From assembly GCA_023388055.1 (NCBI GenBank), contig JAEWGW010000025.1:703278-767277 (forward strand): a DNA stretch of 64,000 bases. Direction: 5' to 3'. Below the pieces are notes generated by a model, which was not told the origin of the DNA, made no database searches, and worked only from the letters and a program-made list of their open reading frames with translations. This document shows positions 1-6,844 of the stretch, piece by piece; position 1 is the first letter of the stretch; every line of letters begins with the position of its first letter. The DNA is from Bacillota bacterium. GTDB taxonomy: Bacteria > Bacillota > Bacilli > Paenibacillales > NBRC-103111. A program made the position numbers and the translations under genes.

Positions 1-78
1 GGGGCTGTGTTTGGAGCATTTGCCCATAAGGATGCTGCGGGAGCCAGTCCGGAGGCAGGCGGATCACCGCTGCACTAA
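1..78 (+). CDS. 3' end of an unidentified gene (partial)
   Basis: Frame 1 is open from the window edge to a TAA at 76-78 and gives 25 residues, beginning GAVFGAFAHK and ending in a Gly/Ser/Pro-rich tail. The first residues could be the end of a hydrophobic segment followed by a short polar C-terminus, as in a membrane protein, but this is too little to name a family. The next gene begins about 95 bases later behind its own extended -10 promoter, so the two need not be cotranscribed. It could also be a chance open frame. Confidence 0.35.
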   Translation, partial: GAVFGAFAHKDAAGASPEAGGSPLH

Positions 79-130
79 GCCTGTTTCCTTGATGCAGCAG
101 GCAATTAAGGTTCCCCGGCTGAATGGATCA

Positions 131-139
131 TGTTATGAT
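131..139 (+). promoter_or_regulatory. Extended -10 promoter for the TPR gene
   Basis: TGTTATGAT is a TGn extended -10 element with hexamer TATGAT at 134-139. There is no good -35 at 17 bases upstream (TTCCCC), which fits an extended -10 promoter. It lies downstream of an ATG at 123, which argues that translation starts at the later ATG (174). Confidence 0.4.
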
Positions 140-173
140 GGGGACATATACCTTTTTTGCTGAGGGGTGGCGT

Positions 174-848
174 ATGGGCAAGTTTATCGGTTTTGTGTTG
201 TTATGGCAGCTGTTGGGTAATCCCTTCCTTGCCATTCTGGTGCTTCTCGTGATTGGCTATTTCCTGGAGCGCCGTTTTATCGGCCTTACTCCCAGCATCG
301 GCAAACCCTTCAAGCGGAACCGCAGGCTGTCCGTTCTGCGGCGGGAGCTGGAGAGCCGTCCTCACGATACCCGGAGCAAGCTGGAGGCAGGAAGATTGTA
401 TCTGGAGAAAAAACGCTTCAAGGAAGCCCATGACTATCTGGAGCAGGTACTCCCGGTGATGGACGATTCCGCCGAGGTGCTGGTGGAACTGGGCTGGGCG
501 AAGCTGAGGCTGGGCCAGCTGGAGGAAGGTGAGTCCCTGGTCAAACAGGGGCTGGAGCGTAATCCCCGGGTCCGGTACGGCGAGCCGTACCTGTGGCTGA
601 GCGAAGCGTTTCTGCAGCAGGAGCCGGCCAAGGCACTTCATTATCTGGAGGAGCTGCGTCAGCTGAATTCCTCCTCCTCCGAAGCCTTCTACCGCATGGG
701 CGAGCTGTACCGCTCCATGGGCCGCAAGGAGGAAGCCAAGGCAGCGTATGGCGAGGCGCTTCGCATCTACCGGAGTCTGCCCAAGTACAAGCGCAAATCC
801 GAACGGAGATGGGCGATTTTGTCCAGACTGAAAAAGAATGCGGGTTGA
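174..848 (+). CDS. Membrane-anchored tetratricopeptide repeat protein
   Basis: The protein has about 224 residues. It opens with a hydrophobic segment (roughly residues 3-30, then a basic stretch LERRF) and continues with a soluble helical domain. TPR-type helix pairs are visible around residues 65-95 (LEAGRLYLEKKRFKEAHDYLEQVL), 100-130 (LVELGWAKLRLGQLEEGESLV) and 170-195 (FYRMGELYRSMGRKEEAKAAYGEALR). TPR domains bind partner proteins, so a membrane-tethered scaffold is likely; the partner is unknown. I chose the ATG at 174 over the one at 123 because GAGGGGTGG precedes it and because an extended -10 promoter overlaps the region between them. A hairpin follows the gene. Confidence 0.75.
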   Translation: MGKFIGFVLLWQLLGNPFLAILVLLVIGYFLERRFIGLTPSIGKPFKRNRRLSVLRRELESRPHDTRSKLEAGRLYLEKKRFKEAHDYLEQVLPVMDDSAEVLVELGWAKLRLGQLEEGESLVKQGLERNPRVRYGEPYLWLSEAFLQQEPAKALHYLEELRQLNSSSSEAFYRMGELYRSMGRKEEAKAAYGEALRIYRSLPKYKRKSERRWAILSRLKKNAG

Positions 849-902
849 TTCGGTCCCTCCACGGCTCCTGCCGCGGCATGGTCAGACCGGTTCACACCCG
901 TG

Positions 903-935
903 GAAAACCGTCAGGGATTAGCCTTGGCGGTTTTC
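903..935 (+). terminator. Hairpin downstream of the TPR gene
   Basis: GAAAACCG (903-910) pairs with CGGTTTTC (928-935), with a few further inner pairs. The T-run is part of the stem and little T follows it, so this is a moderate candidate for an intrinsic terminator between the TPR gene and thiD. Confidence 0.45.
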
Positions 936-1045
936 TCATGCGCGGGGTGCAAACCCGCCTCCGGCTTGACGGTTTGCAGCCGCCGCCGCTAAACTAATAG
1001 CGGATTCATTTTCTTGGAAACGCCAATAAGAAAGGTTGAGATGTC

Positions 1046-1846
1046 ATGTCCTTTATTCCCAAAGCACTGACCATTGCCGGCTCGGACAGCGGCGGAGGTG
1101 CAGGCATTCAAGCCGACTTGAAGACCTTCCAGATGCTGGACGTGTTTGGAACCACCGCTATTACCGCCATCACGGTGCAAAATACATTAGGCGTCACCGG
1201 CATCTATGATGTACCCCTGGAGGGCATTGCCGGACAAATCGATGCCGTTATGACCGATATCGGGGCGGATGCCGTCAAAACCGGCATGCTCTCCCAACCG
1301 GCCGTTATTGAGCTGGTAGCCGCCAAAGTCAAGGAGCATGGCATCACCAGACTGGTGGTGGACCCTGTAATGATCGCCAAAGGCGGAGCATCCCTGCTGG
1401 CAGAGGAGGCCAAAACAGTGATGCGCCGGGTGCTGCTTCCTGTAGCCGCTCTGGTGACGCCCAACGTGCCGGAGGCGGAGGTGCTCACAGGGCGGGAAAT
1501 CCGTTCCCTGGAGGAGATGAAGCTTGCCGCCCGTCAGATTGTGGAGGAGTACGGCGCCCGCGCTGCCGTTGTGAAGGGCGGGCATATGGAAGGCCCCCCT
1601 GTGGATGTTCTTTATGACGGGGCGGATTTTCTTCTGCTGGAAGGAGTCCGTTATGAAACCCGCCACACCCACGGAACCGGCTGCACCTTCTCTGCAGCAG
1701 CGGCGGCAGGGCTGGCCAAGGGCGAAAGCCTGGAGCAGGCTGTCCGAACCGCCAAGGCCTTCATCACCTGCGCCATCCGCGATGAGCTGGGCATCGGGCA
1801 GGGCCACGGGCCAACCAATCATTGGGCCTATTCCAGGAGGGGCTGA
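1046..1846 (+). CDS. thiD: Hydroxymethylpyrimidine/phosphomethylpyrimidine kinase ThiD
   Basis: 266 residues, normal for the family. ThiD phosphorylates HMP and HMP-P with ATP to make HMP-PP, the pyrimidine half of thiamine; it is a cytoplasmic ribokinase-fold enzyme. Visible motifs are GSDSGGGAGIQADLK at residues 12-26, VDPVMIAKGG in the middle, KGGHMEG, and the anion-hole/catalytic THGTGCTFSAA near residue 212. The neighbouring frame's ATG at 1041 stops quickly, so 1046 is the start. The gene ends four bases before a DUF86 gene and probably forms an operon with it. It is separate from the tenI-thiSGH operon at 32.5-35.4 kb, and no TPP riboswitch is visible before it. PdxK-type pyridoxal kinase activity is possible in this family. 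Confidence 0.93.
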   Translation: MSFIPKALTIAGSDSGGGAGIQADLKTFQMLDVFGTTAITAITVQNTLGVTGIYDVPLEGIAGQIDAVMTDIGADAVKTGMLSQPAVIELVAAKVKEHGITRLVVDPVMIAKGGASLLAEEAKTVMRRVLLPVAALVTPNVPEAEVLTGREIRSLEEMKLAARQIVEEYGARAAVVKGGHMEGPPVDVLYDGADFLLLEGVRYETRHTHGTGCTFSAAAAAGLAKGESLEQAVRTAKAFITCAIRDELGIGQGHGPTNHWAYSRRG

Positions 1847-1849
1847 CCC

Positions 1850-2287
1850 ATGTTCTATGCGGATTCGGACAAGCTGAACCGTCTGTTGGACTATCTGCCG
1901 GAGCTTGGCGGTGCTGCTGGTGAGCTGATTAGCCGCTGGCAGGCGGGCGACAGGCTGCTGGAGGCTGCGCTGGAGAGGATCATCCATCTGGCGTTGGAAG
2001 CGGTGACAGATGTGGGCGGGCTTCTGATCGACGGGTTTATACTGCGCGATCCGGGCAGCTATACAGACATGATGGACATTCTGCTGGATGAAGGTGTCAT
2101 CGGGTCAACGCGTCATGATTTTTTGACCCGGCTGGTGGAAACCCGCAAAATGCTGGTTCAGGATTACCTGACACCGGACCGGCAGCTTCTTCTGGATATG
2201 GTCCGCACCTTGCCTGATGAGCTGGCCGGCTTCGTGGTGGATGTCCGGGAATTTGCCGGACGGGAAACCGGCGGAGCGGGAATATGA
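1850..2287 (+). CDS. DUF86 / HepT-like protein, YutE type
   Basis: 145 residues, mostly helical, matching the DUF86 family in layout (GGLLIDGFILRDPGSYTDMMDILLDEGVI at about 56-84). DUF86 proteins of the HepT type are HEPN RNases with an R-x4-H-x-Y active site. Here the equivalent stretch reads R99-KMLV-Q104-D-Y106, so the histidine is a glutamine, as I recall for Bacillus subtilis YutE. No MNT nucleotidyltransferase antitoxin gene is adjacent; the upstream neighbour, three bases away, is thiD. I infer that this is not an active toxin but a housekeeping HEPN-fold protein of unknown role, possibly nucleotide or RNA binding. Confidence 0.8.
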   Translation: MFYADSDKLNRLLDYLPELGGAAGELISRWQAGDRLLEAALERIIHLALEAVTDVGGLLIDGFILRDPGSYTDMMDILLDEGVIGSTRHDFLTRLVETRKMLVQDYLTPDRQLLLDMVRTLPDELAGFVVDVREFAGRETGGAGI

Positions 2288-2406
2288 GCCAGCAGGGAAG
2301 GATGTTTTTTCCGATTAACGGATTATGATACTTTTATGTATAAAAATTTTACTTAATAACAACTATAAGATAAAATAAAGTCAAAACAGGTGAGGGAGGT
2401 GAAGGG

Positions 2407-3081
2407 TTGAGCAAGGATCAGGATTCGTCGACGCGGAAGGTCCTCCTGACCATGATGAAAACCAAAGGCCCTTTGTCCGTCAGCGAGATGGCTAAGCGGC
2501 TTGGCGTTACGGAAATGGCAGTGAGGCGGCACCTCAACACCATGGAACGGGACGGTCTGATAGAAGCTACAATTTCCAGGCAAGCTATGGGACGGCCCTC
2601 CCATTTATATTCCCTCACAGTTTTGGCCGATGATTTGTTCCCGAAGAATTATCATCTGCTGACCCTGGATCTTCTGGATGAATTGCTGGCCCACGCGGGA
2701 GAGGAGCAGGTAAACCGCCTCTTCGAAGGCCGCAAGGAGAAGATGCTGGATAAATATGCCGATCAGATGAAAGGCCAAACGCTGGAGGAGCGGGTTTCCG
2801 AGCTCACCGAGATTCAGAATGCCGGCGGATATATGGCCAATTGGGAGAAGAAGGAAAACGGCGAGTATGTTCTGAACGAATTTAATTGCCCGATCGCCCA
2901 AGTGGCCAACCGGTACGAGGAAGCCTGCAAATGCGAGCTGAACCTCTTCCGGACTCTGCTTCAGGCGGACGTAGAGCGGACGGATTGTATGACCAAGGGC
3001 GCTTGCCGCTGCTCTTACCGGATAAAGCCGCTTCAAGACGGCACAGCCGACGAATCCCCAAACGACAGCTCCTCTTCCTGA
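2407..3081 (+). CDS. SufR-like winged-helix regulator with a cysteine cluster
   Basis: 224 residues. The N-terminus is a DeoR/ArsR-like winged helix (residues 12-70; SVSEMAKRLGVTEMAVRRHLNTMERDGLI). The C-terminal half carries six cysteines: C161-x12-C174-x-C176-x17-C194-x5-C200-x-C202. SufR-type repressors bind an Fe-S cluster through C-terminal cysteines and repress suf genes; the first x12 spacing agrees with that family, while the later spacings do not. I infer a DNA-binding Fe-S or redox sensor. No suf genes are nearby. The start is a TTG at 2407 behind GGGAGGTGAAGGG. A terminator hairpin overlaps the end of the gene. Confidence 0.75.
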   Translation: MSKDQDSSTRKVLLTMMKTKGPLSVSEMAKRLGVTEMAVRRHLNTMERDGLIEATISRQAMGRPSHLYSLTVLADDLFPKNYHLLTLDLLDELLAHAGEEQVNRLFEGRKEKMLDKYADQMKGQTLEERVSELTEIQNAGGYMANWEKKENGEYVLNEFNCPIAQVANRYEEACKCELNLFRTLLQADVERTDCMTKGACRCSYRIKPLQDGTADESPNDSSSS

Positions 3082-3100
3082 GGCGGCTGCCGTTTTTTTT
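3061..3100 (+). terminator. Intrinsic terminator overlapping the regulator's stop codon
   Basis: AACGACAGC (3061-3069) pairs with GCTGCCGTT (3086-3094) with one mismatch, and a run of T follows to 3100. The left arm lies inside the last codons of the upstream regulator. Confidence 0.75.
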
Positions 3101-3126
3101 GTGAAAAAAGTAGGGGGCTGCACTTA

Positions 3127-3155
3127 TTTACAATTGTACTCCCATATGGTTTAAT
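3127..3155 (+). promoter_or_regulatory. Sigma-A promoter of the TetR gene
   Basis: -35 TTTACA at 3127-3132, a 17-base spacer, and -10 TTTAAT at 3150-3155. The TetR operator begins at the very next base, so a bound repressor would cover the transcription start. Confidence 0.65.
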
Positions 3156-3183
3156 GTGAATGAACCCAAAAATATTCATTCAC
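3156..3183 (+). promoter_or_regulatory. TetR-type operator (9-base inverted repeat)
   Basis: GTGAATGAA (3156-3164) and TTCATTCAC (3175-3183) are exact reverse complements separated by 10 bases. The dyad lies between the -10 hexamer and the ribosome binding site of the TetR gene, the classic position for autorepression. Confidence 0.8.
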
Positions 3184-3193
3184 GGAGTGACAG

Positions 3194-3787
3194 ATGGAAG
3201 ATAAAAAAACGCTGATTTACAGGTGCGCAAAGGAGCTGTTCTCCGCGAACGGCTTCAAGGATACGGCTATTTCGGATATTGCCAAAAAAGCGGGTATGGC
3301 GGTAGGAACCTTCTACAACTACTATCCCTCTAAGGAAAAGCTGTTTATGGAGATTTATCTGGAGGAAAATGAAAAGCTGAAGCGGAGCTGTCTGCAGTCT
3401 CTGGATCTGAGCCGGCCGCCTCTGGAAGTGGTCAGGGAGATGCTGGTGAAAAACGGTGAGGGTATTGCCGCTAATCCCATACTCCGGGAGTGGTATAACA
3501 AAGGAGTTTACCAGAAGCTGGAGCAAATGTTCCGGGAGGAAAATGGGCAGCAAGCGGTGGATTTCCTGTATGACAGCTTTCATGAGCTGGTGATCAGGTG
3601 GCAGGCGGAAGGCAGAATGCGCAAGGATATAAACAGCAAAATGATCATGATGGTGTTTGCCGCCATTATTAATGCGGATACCCATAAGGACGAAATCGGC
3701 ATCGGGTATTTCCCGCAGCTGACAGACCTGCTGACCGAGCTGGTAATGGATAGTCTGACCCGGCCTTCAGAGCCGTTGGAGGGATAA
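3194..3787 (+). CDS. TetR/AcrR family transcriptional regulator
   Basis: 197 residues. The N-terminal helix-turn-helix is typical: LFSANGFKDTAISDIAKKAGMAVGTFYNYYPSKEKLF at residues 13-50. The C-terminal two thirds are helical and divergent, as expected for the ligand-binding domain; the ligand cannot be read from sequence. The gene sits directly behind a perfect 9-base dyad that overlaps its promoter, so it is almost certainly autoregulated. It is followed about 76 bases later by a flavodoxin-like gene in the same direction, which may be part of the same regulon. Confidence 0.9.
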   Translation: MEDKKTLIYRCAKELFSANGFKDTAISDIAKKAGMAVGTFYNYYPSKEKLFMEIYLEENEKLKRSCLQSLDLSRPPLEVVREMLVKNGEGIAANPILREWYNKGVYQKLEQMFREENGQQAVDFLYDSFHELVIRWQAEGRMRKDINSKMIMMVFAAIINADTHKDEIGIGYFPQLTDLLTELVMDSLTRPSEPLEG

Positions 3788-3863
3788 CTGGGACGAAAGG
3801 GCGGTACTTCAAGCGGGTTTGAAGACAGGCCCTAAGGTGTGTCATTCACGAGGAGGAGCTTAG

Positions 3864-4391
3864 ATGAAAATTGCCGTTATTTCGTATTCCTTCACCGGCA
3901 ACAACAAGGCATTGGCCCACAAGGTTGCCCAAGCGCTGCAGGCGGATTTGATCGAGTTGGCTGAGCCAAAATCCAGAACCATGGGCACAATTGTGCTGGA
4001 TATGCTGTTGAACCGGAATCCCAAGGCAGTGCCGCAGCCTGAAGCACTGGAGGGATATGGGCTCCTGCTGTTCTGCGGCCCGGTCTGGATGGGACATGTG
4101 GCTGCGCCGCTGCGCCCGTATCTGGGATATCTGCGGAAGCATCCCCGGCAGTACGGCTTCTTCTCCATCAGCGGCGGTGCGGACGGCGGCAATGCCAAGC
4201 TGTCCGGCGAGCTTCAAAAAAGAGCGGGGACAGCTCCCATTCTGCTGCTGGACCAGCATATTGCCCGTCTGCTGCAGACAGATGCCGCCTCCGCCCCCAC
4301 ACGCAAGGACACGTCCGCTTACCGCTTGACAGAGCAGGATGTGGAGGCCTTGGCCGGTCCCGTCATCACGGCGTGCAGGCAAGCGATGTAG
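3864..4391 (+). CDS. Flavodoxin-like fold protein
   Basis: 175 residues. The N-terminus KIAVISYSFTGNNKALAHKVAQAL matches the first strand and the phosphate-binding loop of flavodoxins (S/T-rich SYSFTGNN around residues 7-14), which holds the FMN phosphate. LLLFCGPVWMGHVAAPLRPYL (about 66-86) is the second FMN-contacting loop, and FSISGGADGGNAKL (about 100-113) is the third. The protein probably carries electrons or reduces quinones or nitro compounds; the exact substrate is unknown. GAGGAGGAGC precedes the ATG. It follows the TetR gene and converges with the aldolase-like gene, leaving only seven bases. Confidence 0.8.
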   Translation: MKIAVISYSFTGNNKALAHKVAQALQADLIELAEPKSRTMGTIVLDMLLNRNPKAVPQPEALEGYGLLLFCGPVWMGHVAAPLRPYLGYLRKHPRQYGFFSISGGADGGNAKLSGELQKRAGTAPILLLDQHIARLLQTDAASAPTRKDTSAYRLTEQDVEALAGPVITACRQAM

Positions 4392-4398
4392 TGATTGA

Positions 4399-5079
4399 TC
4401 AGCTGGCGGGTGAGCCGTTAAGCTCCCGCCAGCTGCTGCTTTCCACGCTCCGGAACGCATCGTGGATCTCCTCGGCCAATTCGGAGGCCATCTGAACCGC
4501 ATCCGCCCCTTCCGAGGAATGGAGGATGGCGGTGTAGTCGATACAGACGGCATCGCAGCCGGCCCGTATGTATTCCGCAGCCTGAGCCCTTCCCGCTCCG
4601 CCTGCCGCAATAAGGGGGATGTGTCCCAGCTCTGCCTTGATCTCCGCGGCATAGGCCGGGCCTATAGCTGCGGCCGGAAAGAGCCTGACGCCACCGGGGC
4701 CGTACTTCCAGGCCTTCATAACCTCTGTGGGGGTTAGCGCACCGGGATAAACCGGAAGCCTTGTTTCCCGCCCGAATTGAATCACCTTCTTGTCGATCCC
4801 CGGAGCGAACAGAAAGGCTGCACCGGCTTCAAGCGCCGCCTTGGCATCCGCCACATCCAGAACCGCACTGGCGCCGATCAAGGCTTTTTTGGGAAGCTGC
4901 TTCTTCAAATCCCGGATCAGATAATACGCGCCCACTGTATTCAAAGGGACTTCCATGGCGTGAATGCCGCCTTCATACAGCCAATGGGCGGCAGCTGCCA
5001 GCCTTTCCCTGTCCACTCCCCGCAGGGAGGCGATTATTCCCGCTTTTTTCAGCAATTCTCCGCCTTCTCCACGTTCCAT
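4399..5079 (-). CDS. KDPG/KDPGal aldolase-like protein lacking the Schiff-base lysine
   Basis: 226 residues from the ATG at 5079, which has AGGGAGG eight bases before it; an in-frame upstream extension to 5160 has no such site. The fold signature is of the DgoA/Eda type: MEVPLNT (Glu43) matches the catalytic glutamate region, and GGVRLFPAAAIGPAYAAEIKA matches the DgoA stretch with IFPSSAFGPQYIKALKA. In active class I aldolases the residue before the hydrophobic-F-P is the lysine that forms the Schiff base with pyruvate. Here the codon is AGG (Arg122). It therefore may not act as a normal aldolase. No sugar-acid genes lie beside it; the divergent neighbour is ytxG. Family membership is secure, function is not. 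Confidence 0.8.
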   Translation of the reverse strand: MERGEGGELLKKAGIIASLRGVDRERLAAAAHWLYEGGIHAMEVPLNTVGAYYLIRDLKKQLPKKALIGASAVLDVADAKAALEAGAAFLFAPGIDKKVIQFGRETRLPVYPGALTPTEVMKAWKYGPGGVRLFPAAAIGPAYAAEIKAELGHIPLIAAGGAGRAQAAEYIRAGCDAVCIDYTAILHSSEGADAVQMASELAEEIHDAFRSVESSSWRELNGSPAS

Positions 5080-5204
5080 CGTCCCATCCTCCCTCATATG
5101 CCGGATGTATGTCCGGGATGACCCCATGATACCACTCCTCCGGACTTTTTTCACATTCATGGAGAAATTCTTCTGTTTCGTGTGTCAAAATTTCAGATTG
5201 CACT

Positions 5205-5210
5205 TATAAT
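5205..5210 (+). promoter_or_regulatory. Probable -10 element for the ytxG operon
   Basis: A perfect TATAAT lies 78 bases before ytxG. The best -35 candidate (TGTCAA at 5183-5188, 16-base spacer) is weak. In Bacillus subtilis ytxG is controlled by stress sigma factors, but I see no clear sigma-B or sigma-H promoter here. Confidence 0.35.
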
Positions 5211-5287
5211 GGAAGTACATTAGGCGTATGACCAGATGCTGGAGGCGGCCCACATCTGACGCGTAGAGAAATGGGGGGGGTAGACCA

Positions 5288-5755
5288 GTGATCGTCCAAA
5301 TCAGCGCGGCAGTTGCGGCAGCCGCATTTACAGCGCTTGTCATTTATCTCATCACTTTTATTTTGTCGGCCAAACGGCTGATGGTGGAGGCCAACAATAC
5401 CTTATCCGCCATCCAGGGAGAGCTGGCATCCGTCAGCAAACAAAGCACCGAGCTTATGGCTGCCAGCCGTCAGCTTATCGTGAATGCCGATGATAAGCTG
5501 CATGCGTTTGACCCTGTGGCCCGTTCGGTGAAAACAGCAGGAGAGGCGCTGGAGCAAGCCTCAGTCTCGGTGAAGCAGGTTTCCGCCGCCGTTTCCCGGA
5601 CTGCCTCGGGTGCAGCCAAGGCCAAAAGCCAGCAGAGGCTGGGCGAAGCGCTGGAGCTGGTCTCCACCGGCCTGCAGCTGTGGCAGAAGTGGCAGGATGC
5701 TAGGAACGCCAGGCAACAAGCGAAGCATGAATCCAATACGGACAGGAAAGGATGA
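5288..5755 (+). CDS. ytxG: DUF948 general-stress protein YtxG
   Basis: 155 residues. One N-terminal membrane segment (about 5-28, AAVAAAAFTALVIYLITFIL) is followed by a long amphipathic helix rich in A, S, Q and K, as in DUF948/YtxG proteins. These are membrane-anchored stress proteins of unknown biochemical role. The start is a GTG at 5288 behind a G-run. The next gene (ytxH) starts six bases after this stop. The pairing ytxG-ytxH is conserved in Bacillus, where the operon is stress induced. Confidence 0.85.
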   Translation: MIVQISAAVAAAAFTALVIYLITFILSAKRLMVEANNTLSAIQGELASVSKQSTELMAASRQLIVNADDKLHAFDPVARSVKTAGEALEQASVSVKQVSAAVSRTASGAAKAKSQQRLGEALELVSTGLQLWQKWQDARNARQQAKHESNTDRKG

Positions 5756-5761
5756 TTGGTA

Positions 5762-6178
5762 ATGGCAGAAAACAATTCAGGGAAGAATTTTCTTATCGGC
5801 GCTGTGGTAGGAGGCGTGCTGGGGGCAATAACGGCTCTGGTGCTGGCGCCTAAGCCCGGCAAGGAGCTGCGGGAGGACATCTCCCAGCAGGTGGACAAAA
5901 TCAGCGGCAAAACGGTAGAAATTGCCGGTATCGTCAGCGACAAAACTACGGAGCTGGCCAAGGTTGTCGGCGCCCAAAGCGTAGAGCTGGCGGGTAAAGC
6001 CCGGGATGTGGCCACCGTGATTGCGGATGCGGTGACGGAGGTTGTGGCCGACGAGGTCAGAGCTTGGAAGGAATCCCACGCCGCATTGCCGGAGACAGCC
6101 CCTGCAGCTGCAGCGGAAGAAGAGGAGAAGGCGGCGGAAGAAGCTCCGTTGGTCTCCGTTTCGGCAGAAGTAAAGTAA
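5762..6178 (+). CDS. ytxH: YtxH domain stress protein
   Basis: About 138 residues. The N-terminal glycine-rich segment NFLIGAVVGGVLGAITALVLAPKPGKELREDI (residues 8-40) is the YtxH signature: one membrane helix ending in LAPKPGKELR. A long helical, coiled-coil-like domain follows, ending in an acidic Ala/Glu-rich tail. I chose the ATG at 5762 over the in-frame TTG at 5756 because AGGAAAGGATG sits at the right distance. It is cotranscribed with ytxG. The role is general stress or envelope related, and not biochemically defined. Confidence 0.85.
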   Translation: MAENNSGKNFLIGAVVGGVLGAITALVLAPKPGKELREDISQQVDKISGKTVEIAGIVSDKTTELAKVVGAQSVELAGKARDVATVIADAVTEVVADEVRAWKESHAALPETAPAAAAEEEEKAAEEAPLVSVSAEVK

Positions 6179-6254
6179 TCCGGGCTAAGCCCGGACATCC
6201 ACGGCGGCTTCCAAGCCAGGAAGCCGCCGGCATACATAACGAAGGAGGACAAGC

Positions 6255-6839
6255 ATGACGGAGGAAAAGACGCAGCCGGGGTTTTCGGGCTATTCCGGGA
6301 AAAGCGAGATGGAGCGTACGCTTCAGGCGGGTCTGCAAGGAGCCCCCAGGCTGAAGCCGGAGGAAGTTTCGCATTATCTGGGCGAGTTCCGGGAGCGGGT
6401 TCTGCGGGTTTTGACGAAGAGCCAGGTAGGGGAGTCCATTCTGTACCCGGAGATTGAAGAGGCGGTGAAGCACCCGAAGGCCAAGCTGATGGTGCTGCAG
6501 GGAGGACAGATGGAACAGGCGGTCTCCAAATACCAGAAGCTGGCGGAAGCAAACGGGATTATCGTGACCTATCGTCGTGATGAGGAATTTACCGGGGAGA
6601 TCGGGCTGGTGGTGGCGTCCGGAGATGCCGTGGACATGCCGGAGGTAGAAGTGGAATACAGGCAGGAGCGCCTGGCCAAAAAAGGGCTGACCGAGCAGCT
6701 CATCCGGGCTGCCGGCCAAGCGGTGTGCAAGGACTGTTATGCCCGCATCCGCGAGGCCGCGCCGGAGGAGTTGGAGCATTACCGGCAGATGAATCCGTTA
6801 AGCAGGCTATTCGGGGAGAAGTGCCCGGGCCACGAATAA
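6255..6839 (+). CDS. YueI-like DUF1694 protein with a cysteine-containing tail
   Basis: 194 residues. Residues 20-145 resemble YueI (DUF1694): LQAGLQGAPRLKPEE near the N-terminus, then LGEFRERVLRVLTKSQV. The C-terminal 50 residues extend beyond the Bacillus protein and contain VCKDCYARI and a final CPGHE, a pattern that could bind a metal. It has a strong GAAGGAGG site and follows ytxH by 76 bases. No function is known for the family. It converges with the next gene, with five bases between stops. Confidence 0.7.
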   Translation: MTEEKTQPGFSGYSGKSEMERTLQAGLQGAPRLKPEEVSHYLGEFRERVLRVLTKSQVGESILYPEIEEAVKHPKAKLMVLQGGQMEQAVSKYQKLAEANGIIVTYRRDEEFTGEIGLVVASGDAVDMPEVEVEYRQERLAKKGLTEQLIRAAGQAVCKDCYARIREAAPEELEHYRQMNPLSRLFGEKCPGHE

Positions 6840-6844
6840 CGGGT

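Noticed and set aside
1850..2287. HepT/MNT toxin-antitoxin module
   Set aside because: No nucleotidyltransferase partner is adjacent and the catalytic histidine is absent.
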